NCBI GenBank assembly: GCA_041623895.1
Contig: JBFJVZ010000466.1
Span: forward strand, 1 to 5,358
Direction of reading: 5' to 3'
Length of the DNA: 5,358 nucleotides
Source: JBFJVZ01 sp041623895
GTDB taxonomy: Bacteria; Planctomycetota; Planctomycetia; Pirellulales; Pirellulaceae
Shown here: positions 1 through 5,358 of the stretch, in pieces
Layout: each line of letters opens with the position of its first letter
Position numbering within the stretch: the stretch's first letter is position 1
The notes under the pieces: generated by a model
Database searches by the model: none
What the model was told of the DNA's origin: nothing
What the model saw: the letters and a program-made list of their open reading frames with translations, nothing else
Made by a program: the position numbers and the translations under genes

Positions 1-510
1 AGTTCGCCGCTGGGCTCGAGAACGGCGACCTCGCCTTCCGGCACCAGGCAAATCAAGAAAGACATCTTTGCCATTTGGCTGGCGCAGCATCCCCCCTATG
101 TCGCCACAGTTTGCTCCCATGAACCGGTCGACCTTGCCGAGAAAGTCGATCGCGCTGCCCAGCTGCGTGGCCCCAAACTTTTTCTCTCCTTGGCCGCGTG
201 TCCCACCGGCTGGGGCTTCAATCCCGAGCTTAGCGATGACGTTGCGCGGTTGGCGATTGAGACCGGCGTCTGGCCTTTGAAGGAAGCAATCAACGGTCGG
301 GTGCGACACACGTTGATCCCGAATCGGTTGCGACCCGTTGAGGAATACCTGAGACCGCAGCGAAGGTTTCGGCATCTGTTCAAGCCCGAGCGACAGGACG
401 ACACGTTGCGGCAAATCCAAGACAACGTCGATCTTTATTGGCGAGCGGTGCGCAGCGAGCATCACGAATCGCTCCCCGTGACAGCAACCAGACAACATGA
501 GGAGCACTGA
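1..510 (+). CDS. 2-oxoacid:ferredoxin oxidoreductase, beta (TPP-binding) subunit, PorB/VorB type; 5'-truncated
   Basis: The open frame runs from the window edge to TGA at 508-510, giving 169 C-terminal residues. It matches the end of PorB/VorB subunits, which use thiamine pyrophosphate to interconvert a 2-oxo acid plus CoA with acyl-CoA plus CO2 and reduced ferredoxin in the cytoplasm. Visible family signatures are SSPLGSRTAT at the start of the fragment, KKDIFAIW (residues 19-26), PYVATV (32-37), ACPTGWG (66-72), the ARLAIETGVWPLKE segment (82-95) and RPVEEYL...RRFRHLF (111-127). Cys67 in ACPTGW is the conserved late cysteine, probably a proximal [4Fe-4S] ligand by analogy with pyruvate:ferredoxin oxidoreductase. 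The TPP motif and other cysteines would lie upstream, outside the window. A hydrophilic tail of about 40 residues follows the conserved core. Sequence alone does not separate pyruvate from branched-chain oxo acid specificity; the next gene hints at the latter. It ends 2 nt before the dehydrogenase start. Confidence 0.87.
   Translation, partial: SSPLGSRTATSPSGTRQIKKDIFAIWLAQHPPYVATVCSHEPVDLAEKVDRAAQLRGPKLFLSLAACPTGWGFNPELSDDVARLAIETGVWPLKEAINGRVRHTLIPNRLRPVEEYLRPQRRFRHLFKPERQDDTLRQIQDNVDLYWRAVRSEHHESLPVTATRQHEEH
499..504 (+). promoter_or_regulatory. Shine-Dalgarno GAGGAG for the dehydrogenase GTG start
   Basis: GAGGAG lies inside the last codons of the upstream beta-subunit gene, 8 nt before GTG at 513. 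An in-frame TGA at 498-500 blocks any longer reading frame, and the protein's family alignment begins only a few residues after this GTG. The GTG is therefore the preferred start. The arrangement suggests translational coupling between the two genes. Confidence 0.75.
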
Positions 511-512
511 TT

Positions 513-1625
513 GTGGCGGCAGCAAGCTTCACTTTTGACAAATATTGCGATGACTTGGGCCCGGCAAAAGTCGTTCACCTCTATGATCCGTGTTGCGAGC
601 TGCGCGGAATCGTCGTGATTGATAACGTGGCCTGCGGTCCTTCCATCGGCGGTGTCCGCATGGCGACTGACGTGTCGACCGAAGAAGTCTTCCGTCTGGC
701 CCGGGCGATGACGATGAAGAATGCGGCAGCTGGCCTCGCACATGGCGGCGGGAAAGCCGGCATTCTTGCCGATCCCAAGAAGAGTGACAAACAACGTTTG
801 GTACGTGCATTTGCCAAAGCGATTCGCGATTTGTTGGAATACATTCCCGGCCCCGACATGGGAACCGACGAAACATGCATGGCTTGGACGCATGACGAAA
901 TCGGACGAGCGGTTGGTTTGCCGCGTGTGTTGGGAGGCATCCCGCTGGATGAGATCGGTGCGACCGGTTACGGGCTTGCTGCCTGTGCCGAAGTGGCAAC
1001 GGAGTTTTGCGACTTGCAACTCAAGGGAGCGACCGTCGCCATCGAAGGTTTTGGCAACGTCGGTCGCCACGCGGCTCGCTACCTGGTCGAAAAAGGTGCC
1101 AGGCTGGTGGCTGCCAGTGACACGGGCGGCACGCTCTACGATCCTTTGGGAATCGATGTCGACGAACTGGCGAGAATCAAAGCCAAAGCGGGCAGCGTGA
1201 CCGCCTACGGCGGCGGCCAAAAACTGGGTAATGCGGAAATCTTTACTCAGCAGTGCGACATTCTTGTACCCGCGGCGCGCCCCGATTGTATTCACGCCGA
1301 CAACGCCCAAGAGATTAAAGCCAAACTCATTCTTCAGGGCGCCAACATTCCTGCGACAGCCGAAGCGGAGCGGATCTTGCATCAGCGCGGTGTGTTGAAC
1401 ATGCCCGACTTTATTTGCAACGCAGGTGGTGTGATTTGTGCAGCCGTCGAATACCACGGCGGAACCGAGGGCGACGCGCTGGAAGAAATTCACGAAAAGA
1501 TCACCCGCAATACACGTGATGTGCTCAGTCGCTGTCGAGACGAAAAACTGCAGCCACGCCGAGCGGCCGTCGAACTCGCTCGGGAACGCGTGAAAGCGGC
1601 GATGGAATTGCGAGCTGACACCTGA
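513..1625 (+). CDS. Glu/Leu/Phe/Val dehydrogenase family protein, leucine-dehydrogenase-like substrate site
   Basis: A 370-residue NAD(P)-dependent amino acid dehydrogenase that reversibly deaminates an amino acid to its 2-oxo acid. The length is close to leucine dehydrogenases (about 365) and shorter than most glutamate dehydrogenases (over 410). The N-terminal substrate domain carries GPSIGGVRM (42-50), TMKN with Lys69, HGGGKAGI with the expected catalytic Lys81, and GPDMGTDE with the catalytic-type Asp115. GATGYG (149-154) leads into the Rossmann domain, with GFGNVG (179-184) and Asp203 at the end of the second strand. NAGGVI (303-308) is the conserved C-terminal motif. The two glutamate side-chain ligands of Clostridium symbiosum GDH, Lys89 and Ser380, correspond here to Ile45 and Ala310, as in leucine/phenylalanine dehydrogenases, so glutamate is an unlikely substrate. 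The Rossmann half, with SDTGGTLYDP (202-211), reads more like glutamate dehydrogenase. Annotation pipelines may call it glutamate dehydrogenase. It starts at GTG with a good ribosome site and lies 16 nt before the acyl-CoA synthetase. Confidence 0.92.
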   Translation: MAAASFTFDKYCDDLGPAKVVHLYDPCCELRGIVVIDNVACGPSIGGVRMATDVSTEEVFRLARAMTMKNAAAGLAHGGGKAGILADPKKSDKQRLVRAFAKAIRDLLEYIPGPDMGTDETCMAWTHDEIGRAVGLPRVLGGIPLDEIGATGYGLAACAEVATEFCDLQLKGATVAIEGFGNVGRHAARYLVEKGARLVAASDTGGTLYDPLGIDVDELARIKAKAGSVTAYGGGQKLGNAEIFTQQCDILVPAARPDCIHADNAQEIKAKLILQGANIPATAEAERILHQRGVLNMPDFICNAGGVICAAVEYHGGTEGDALEEIHEKITRNTRDVLSRCRDEKLQPRRAAVELARERVKAAMELRADT

Positions 1626-1626
1626 T

Positions 1627-1632
1627 GGGGAG
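1627..1632 (+). promoter_or_regulatory. Shine-Dalgarno GGGGAG for the acyl-CoA synthetase
   Basis: GGGGAG sits immediately after the dehydrogenase stop (TGA at 1623-1625) and 9 nt before ATG at 1642. It supports that ATG and independent re-initiation within one transcript. Confidence 0.65.
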
Positions 1633-1641
1633 TGAAGAGCC

Positions 1642-3330
1642 ATGAAATCTTTGATCGAATCAGAATCGAAACTCGAATCTCTGGACGAATACCACAAGCT
1701 GCGTGAGACATTTCGCTTGGATTGTCCTGAGTATTTCAACTTTGGCACCGATGTGGTCGATCGCTGGGCGCGAAAACGGCCAACACACCCGGCCATCCGC
1801 TGGGTCAGCACCGCTGGTCAGGATCGAACCATCACGTTTGCGGAAATGGCCACTCGTTCAAACCAGGTCGCTAATGCGCTGCTGGAGCTCGGTCTGCGAC
1901 ATGGCGATCAAGTGCTCGTGGATCTTCCAAATTTGGTCGAGTGGTGGGAGACGATGGTCGCTCTGACCAAAGCGGGCATCATCGCAATCCCGGGAACTAC
2001 TTTGCTGACGGAAACCGACATCGCTTATCGTGTCAAAGCGGCCGAAATCGACGCGGTTGTGACCGACTCAGCCGGTGCGGACAAAGTGGATCACATCGCA
2101 GCCGAACTTGCAGTTCTGCAGTTCAAAATTCTGGTTGGCAAGGAAACACGAAGTGGTTGGCAGCCTTACGAAAAACTCGTCAGCGCGGCATCGACATCGC
2201 CGCAACGCCAACGCACCAAGAGCAACCAACCCGCGTTGATCTACTTCACTTCCGGAACAACCGGCCCACCAAAAATGGTGTTGCACACGCACGCCAGTTA
2301 CGGCATCGGACATCAGCTGACGGCTCGGTTCTGGTTAGGTCTGTCGCCCGATGATCTTCACTGGAACCTTTCCGATACAGGATGGGCCAAGACGGCTTAC
2401 TCAGGATTCTTTGCACCGTGGATCGCCGGATCGACGATCTTTGTCCGGCATCGGCCCGGCAAATTCGATCCCCAAGATGTCTTGGACTGCTTGTCCGATT
2501 ACCCGATCACCAGCCTGTGCGCGCCACCAACGGTGTACCGGATGCTGATCCAACAGGATCTGGCTCGGTTTCACCCTCAATCGCTCCGGCGTTGCATGGC
2601 AGCGGGAGAACCATTGAATATCAACGTGCTGAACGAATGGCGTGATGCGACCGGACTGACGATTCGCGAAGGCTATGGGCAAACCGAGACGGTGATTCTG
2701 TGTTCGAGTATCCCCGATCTGGAAGTCAAGCCAGGTTCGATGGGATTGCCGACGCCGGGAATGGACGTCGCCGTCATCGATCAAGATGGTGACGTGTTGC
2801 CGCCTGGGGAAGTGGGCGAGATCGCGGTCCGCGTCGAACCGGATCGTCCGATCGGCCTGTTTCACAATTACTGCCAAAACCCCGATGCAACTGCCACCTG
2901 TTATTTGGGCCAATGGTACAAAACCGGTGACTGTGCTTATACCGATGAAGACGGATACTTTTGGTTTGTGGCCAGGGCCGACGACATCATTACCAGTGCC
3001 GCGTATCGCATCGGACCGTTTGAGGTCGAAAATGCTTTGATGCATCACCCGGCCGTTGCCGAAGTCGCGGTCATCGGCAAGCCCGATCCGGAAAGAACCG
3101 AAATTGTCAAGGCGTTTGTCGTATTGGCGGCCGGCTTCGAGCCCTCCGAGCAGCTCGCTCGCGAATTGCAGCAGCACACCAAGCAGGCGACGGCACCCTA
3201 TAAGTATCCGCGCGAAATCGAATTCATGGATCAGTTACCGAAAACGCATACGGGTAAGATACGCCGAACGGAGTTGCGTAACCGTTCCCAAGCCATCAAC
3301 CTCAAACGTAAACCTGAGGCACGATCATGA
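1642..3330 (+). CDS. AMP-forming acyl-CoA synthetase, medium-chain/branched short-chain (ACSM/MACS) type
   Basis: A 562-residue ANL-superfamily ligase that activates a carboxylic acid with ATP to an acyl-adenylate and then to acyl-CoA. The motifs occur in order. The phosphate loop is YFTSGTTGPPK (201-211). LHWNLSDTGWAK (239-250) and CAPPTVYRML (293-302) are strongly ACSM-like. The A5 adenylate motif is EGYGQTE (343-349), and YKTGD (426-430) carries ribose-binding Asp430. The hinge/A8 region is ARADDIITSAAYRIGP (444-459). The A10 motif PKTHTGKI contains the adenylation Lys539. The full length and the closeness to ACSM enzymes favour medium-chain, benzoate-like or branched short-chain acids over acetate, but specificity cannot be fixed from sequence. 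Oddities in A8 are Ala444 where Gly normally precedes the Arg, and Ala454 where Gly normally lines the CoA pantetheine channel. Its neighbours suggest that it feeds the same acyl-CoA pool as the upstream oxidoreductase. The start has a good ribosome site 9 nt upstream. Confidence 0.93.
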   Translation: MKSLIESESKLESLDEYHKLRETFRLDCPEYFNFGTDVVDRWARKRPTHPAIRWVSTAGQDRTITFAEMATRSNQVANALLELGLRHGDQVLVDLPNLVEWWETMVALTKAGIIAIPGTTLLTETDIAYRVKAAEIDAVVTDSAGADKVDHIAAELAVLQFKILVGKETRSGWQPYEKLVSAASTSPQRQRTKSNQPALIYFTSGTTGPPKMVLHTHASYGIGHQLTARFWLGLSPDDLHWNLSDTGWAKTAYSGFFAPWIAGSTIFVRHRPGKFDPQDVLDCLSDYPITSLCAPPTVYRMLIQQDLARFHPQSLRRCMAAGEPLNINVLNEWRDATGLTIREGYGQTETVILCSSIPDLEVKPGSMGLPTPGMDVAVIDQDGDVLPPGEVGEIAVRVEPDRPIGLFHNYCQNPDATATCYLGQWYKTGDCAYTDEDGYFWFVARADDIITSAAYRIGPFEVENALMHHPAVAEVAVIGKPDPERTEIVKAFVVLAAGFEPSEQLARELQQHTKQATAPYKYPREIEFMDQLPKTHTGKIRRTELRNRSQAINLKRKPEARS

Positions 3331-3333
3331 TTT

Positions 3334-3367
3334 GGACCCTCACTCACGCACCGGGTTAGCCAGGGGG
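3334..3367. repeat. Short imperfect palindromic intergenic element, planctomycete-type dispersed repeat candidate
   Basis: The 44-nt gap between the synthetase and sufB holds arms CCCTCACTCA (3337-3346) and TTAGCCAGGG (3356-3365). These pair at 7 of 10 positions around a CG-rich centre, with two more pairs possible inside. Read on the minus strand it gives a WLTRCVSEG-like peptide. I recall closely similar peptide strings (SLTRRVSEG-like) as frequent artefactual translations of dispersed repeats in Rhodopirellula-like genomes. Only one copy lies in this window, so its repeat nature rests on recollection. It is too weak to call a terminator, and no T-tract follows. Confidence 0.5.
3362..3367 (+). 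promoter_or_regulatory. Shine-Dalgarno AGGGGG for sufB, embedded in the repeat's right arm
   Basis: AGGGGG is placed 7 nt before ATG at 3375 and supports that start. Its first four bases (AGGG) are the outer right arm of the imperfect inverted repeat and can pair with CCCT at 3337-3340. A folded leader could therefore partly hide the ribosome site. Confidence 0.65.
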
Positions 3368-3374
3368 TTATCTG

Positions 3375-4784
3375 ATGGTTGATACACCTGCAGCTGATCG
3401 ATCTGGCATCGGTTCGATCGAGAAATATGATTTCCATGCGCCGGAGCATTACGTCTTTCGTGCCCACAAGGGACTCGATCGCAGTAAAGTTCAGCAGATT
3501 TCCGATCTCAAAGGGGAGCCGCGATGGATGCGAGAGTTTCGCTTGCGGAGCTTTGACATCTTTCAAGCCAAGCCCACGCCGACTTGGGGCGGCAAAATCG
3601 ACATTGATTATCAATCGCTCTGTTATTACATCAAGCCATCAGAATCAGAGGCGCACCGCTGGGAGGATGTTCCCGAGGAGATCCGTGACACCTTTGACCG
3701 ATTGGGAATACCGGAAGCCGAGAAAAAATTTCTCGCGGGTGTCAAAGCGCAGTATGAAAGCGAAGTGGTGTATGGATCATTACAAAAAGACCTCGAGCAG
3801 CAGGGCGTGATTTTCTGCGATACCGATACGGCGTTGAAAGATTATCCCGACCTTGTTCGCGAGTATTTTGGTCAGATCGTCCGGCCTGAGGAGCACAAAT
3901 TCGCCGCCCTCAACTCTGCCGTTTGGTCGGGTGGTTCGTTCATTTACGTGCCGCCCGGCGTGAACGTCGACTTTCCGCTGCAAGCCTACTTTCGCATCAA
4001 TGCCGAGCAAATGGGCCAGTTTGAGCGGACCTTGATCATTGTTGACGAAGGTGCCAGCCTTCAATATGTCGAAGGTTGTACTGCTCCGCGATACAGTACC
4101 GAAAGCTTGCACGCGGCAGTCGTTGAGATTGTCATCAAATCACATGGCCGCTGCCGTTACACGACGATTCAGAATTGGGCAAACAATATTTATAATCTGG
4201 TCACCAAGCGGGCGATCGCGCACGAGGCGGCCGTGATGGAATGGGTCGACGGGAATCTTGGCAGTCGCTTGACCATGAAGTACCCTTCTGTTTATTTGAT
4301 GGGGCCGGGCGCGCATACCGAGACGCTTTCCGTTGCGATTGCGTCTGCTGGACAGTACTTGGATGCGGGCGCCAAGGTAATCCACGCGGCACCGAACACC
4401 ACCAGTCAAATCATCTCGAAGTCGATTTCCAGAAACGGCGGTCGATCAAGTTATCGAGGTCTTGTGAAAGTTGCCCCCTGCGCTCATGGCGCGCGTTCTA
4501 ATGTCGTCTGCGACGCCTTGATTCTCGATCCGCAAAGTCGCAGTGACACGTATCCGGTCATCGAGGTGGCAGCCCAAGATGTTGCCATCGGGCATGAAGC
4601 GTGCGTGTCACGTGTCAATCACGAACAGATTTTTTACCTGATGAGTCGCGGGCTGAGTGAATCCGAGGCGAACACCATGATCGTCAACGGGTTTATCGAG
4701 CCACTCGTTCGGGAGTTGCCCATGGAATACGCCGTGGAAATGAACCGGCTGATCCGGTTGCACATGGCAGGAAACATTGGTTGA
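3375..4784 (+). CDS. sufB: Fe-S cluster assembly scaffold protein SufB
   Basis: A 469-residue SufB, normal length for the family. In the cytoplasm SufB works with SufC (ATPase) and SufD as the SufBC2D scaffold, which builds Fe-S clusters and passes them to apoproteins. Visible signatures are the N-terminal YVFRAHKGL region (26-34), WGGKIDIDY (71-79), SGGSFIYVPPGV (185-196), YVEGCTAPRY (231-240), QNWANNIYNLVTKRA (266-280), MKYPSVYLMGPGAHTE (301-316), DAGAKVIHAAPNT (330-342) and SDTYPVIEV (390-398). Cys379 in NVVCDALILD matches the essential E. coli Cys405. GHEA (406-409) supplies the conserved His407-Glu408 pair near the SufB-SufD interface. These features and the length fit SufB rather than SufD. 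No sufC or sufD is adjacent: upstream are acyl-CoA metabolism genes and downstream is a Lon-like protease. The scaffold partners are presumably encoded elsewhere. The ATG has AGGGGG 7 nt upstream, and conserved family sequence begins near residue 15. Confidence 0.97.
   Translation: MVDTPAADRSGIGSIEKYDFHAPEHYVFRAHKGLDRSKVQQISDLKGEPRWMREFRLRSFDIFQAKPTPTWGGKIDIDYQSLCYYIKPSESEAHRWEDVPEEIRDTFDRLGIPEAEKKFLAGVKAQYESEVVYGSLQKDLEQQGVIFCDTDTALKDYPDLVREYFGQIVRPEEHKFAALNSAVWSGGSFIYVPPGVNVDFPLQAYFRINAEQMGQFERTLIIVDEGASLQYVEGCTAPRYSTESLHAAVVEIVIKSHGRCRYTTIQNWANNIYNLVTKRAIAHEAAVMEWVDGNLGSRLTMKYPSVYLMGPGAHTETLSVAIASAGQYLDAGAKVIHAAPNTTSQIISKSISRNGGRSSYRGLVKVAPCAHGARSNVVCDALILDPQSRSDTYPVIEVAAQDVAIGHEACVSRVNHEQIFYLMSRGLSESEANTMIVNGFIEPLVRELPMEYAVEMNRLIRLHMAGNIG
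4769..4773 (+). promoter_or_regulatory. Shine-Dalgarno-like AGGAA at the end of sufB
   Basis: AGGAA lies 7 nt before a TTG at 4781-4783, which overlaps the sufB stop as TTGA and is in frame with the downstream ATG at 4793. It is 19 nt from that ATG, too far for normal use. It therefore argues for the TTG as a possible start of the Lon-like gene. Confidence 0.4.
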
Positions 4785-4792
4785 GCAAGAAC

Positions 4793-5358
4793 ATGAATGA
4801 ATTGATTCAAGATGATCGAAAAGTTTCCCAGCCATTATCGCCCGGGGAACTCCGCTGGCGGTGTGATCCGCAGCAATTCGATTTCCAAACCACGGACCAG
4901 CTGACCAACCTGGAAGGACTGCTGGGGCAGGCGCGAGCTGAAAGCGCCATCGAGTTTGGTGTGGGCATGCGCTGCGACGGCTACAACCTGTATGTGCTCG
5001 GCACGCCCGGCAGCGGCAAACGGACGGTGATTCACAACTACCTGGAAAAACGCGCGGAACATGATCCGCTCCCCTCTGATTGGTGCTACGTCCACAACTT
5101 TCAAGACGAAGACCGTCCCAAAGCACTTGAGGTTCCCGCTGGTCGAGGTCGCGAGTTCGAGCAAGACATGGGCCAATTGGTCGACGACTTGCAATCGGCG
5201 ATCCCCGCAGCACTGGAGAACGACGAGCATCGCCGCAAGGTCGAGCAAGCCGAACAGCAGTTCCAGGACGAACATGCCAAATCCCTGGATGAACTTGCTA
5301 AGGAAGCTCACGAGAGTGGGCTGGAGATGATTCGCACGCCATCCGGTGTCGCCCTGGC
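4793..5358 (+). CDS. Lon-family AAA+ protease, AAA_32 N-terminal region; 3'-truncated
   Basis: The frame is open from ATG 4793 to the window end, giving 188 residues of what is usually a protein of about 800. It matches the N-terminal AAA_32 region of Lon-like ATP-dependent proteases, which unfold and degrade cytoplasmic proteins with a C-terminal Ser-Lys protease domain (not in this window). Visible features are LSPGELRWRCDP (15-26), LEGLLGQARAESAIEFGVGM (40-59), the nucleotide loop GTPGSGKRTV (70-79) and DWCYVHNFQDEDRPKAL (96-112). The sequence VPAGRGREFEQDM follows at 114-126. A charged, probably helical segment at roughly 140-175 is rich in Glu, Gln and Lys, and RTPSGVAL is at the end. 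Walker A has GKR in place of the usual GK[S/T], which I recall as frequent in this subfamily. Walker B and the catalytic dyad lie beyond the window. The start could instead be the in-frame TTG at 4781, which adds four residues and has a better ribosome site. No tie to the upstream metabolism is evident. Confidence 0.88.
   Translation, partial: MNELIQDDRKVSQPLSPGELRWRCDPQQFDFQTTDQLTNLEGLLGQARAESAIEFGVGMRCDGYNLYVLGTPGSGKRTVIHNYLEKRAEHDPLPSDWCYVHNFQDEDRPKALEVPAGRGREFEQDMGQLVDDLQSAIPAALENDEHRRKVEQAEQQFQDEHAKSLDELAKEAHESGLEMIRTPSGVAL

Noticed and set aside
190..510. Separate small gene starting at TTG 190
   Set aside because: The same frame is open to the window edge and residues before 190 match the PorB/VorB family, so this is the inside of a larger truncated gene.
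1651..1692. GAATC/CGAAT-like repetition at the start of the acyl-CoA synthetase
   Set aside because: It encodes a short Ser/Glu-rich N-terminal stretch (ESESKLES) and looks like ordinary low-complexity coding sequence.
462..1811. Long minus-strand open frame (449 codons) opposite the dehydrogenase
   Set aside because: It shows no recognisable family motifs, whereas the plus strand encodes a complete enzyme with all catalytic residues. Long antisense frames commonly arise from third-position codon bias.
2401..3177. Minus-strand open frame of 258 codons within the acyl-CoA synthetase
   Set aside because: It is a shadow of a well-supported plus-strand gene, and its translation resembles no domain I know.
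3337..3365. Possible rho-independent terminator between the synthetase and sufB
   Set aside because: The palindrome has several mismatches, is not followed by a T-tract, and its right arm runs into the sufB ribosome site.
3231..3614. Minus-strand open frame of 127 codons containing the WLTRCVSEG-like string
   Set aside because: It overlaps two real genes and the intergenic repeat. The peptide string is the sort of spurious translation produced by such repeats.
4608..5213. Minus-strand open frame spanning the sufB end and the Lon-like start
   Set aside because: It crosses two well-supported plus-strand genes and has no recognisable domain.

Overview
This window is a tightly packed run of five plus-strand genes. 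Spacings are 2, 16, 44 and about 8 nt, and the first and last genes are cut by the window edges. The order is: (1) the C-terminal part of a 2-oxoacid:ferredoxin oxidoreductase beta subunit (PorB/VorB type); (2) a complete Glu/Leu/Phe/Val dehydrogenase family enzyme with a leucine-dehydrogenase-like substrate pocket; (3) a complete AMP-forming acyl-CoA synthetase of the medium-chain/short-branched-chain type; (4) a complete SufB Fe-S scaffold protein; (5) the N-terminal third or less of a Lon-family AAA+ protease of the AAA_32 type. No tRNA, rRNA, CRISPR, insertion sequence or strong terminator is visible, and there is no gene-free stretch over 300 bases.

The likely source is a planctomycete, probably near Rhodopirellula/Pirellulales. 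This rests on moderate GC content (estimated by eye), the gene content, and a short intergenic element just before sufB. Read on the minus strand, that element encodes a 'WLTRCVSEG'-like string, which resembles the 'SLTRRVSEGP'-like peptides I recall as very common repeat-derived translations in planctomycete genomes. The assignment is an inference without a database search.

The first three genes form a chemically coherent set. An amino acid dehydrogenase interconverts an amino acid and its 2-oxo acid. A ferredoxin-linked oxidoreductase interconverts the 2-oxo acid and acyl-CoA. An acyl-CoA synthetase makes the same class of acyl-CoA from the free acid. The dehydrogenase has lost both side chains that bind the gamma-carboxylate in glutamate dehydrogenases (Lys to Ile45, Ser to Ala310). 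This points to branched-chain or other hydrophobic amino acids rather than glutamate, and it raises the possibility that the upstream oxidoreductase is a VOR-type enzyme. SufB may be relevant because 2-oxoacid:ferredoxin oxidoreductases carry [4Fe-4S] clusters. The Lon-like protease has no evident link beyond its position.

Expression looks like one polycistronic transcript with good Shine-Dalgarno sites before genes 2, 3 and 4. The 44-nt gap before sufB holds the repeat, which overlaps the sufB Shine-Dalgarno, so it is the most likely point of separate control inside the run.
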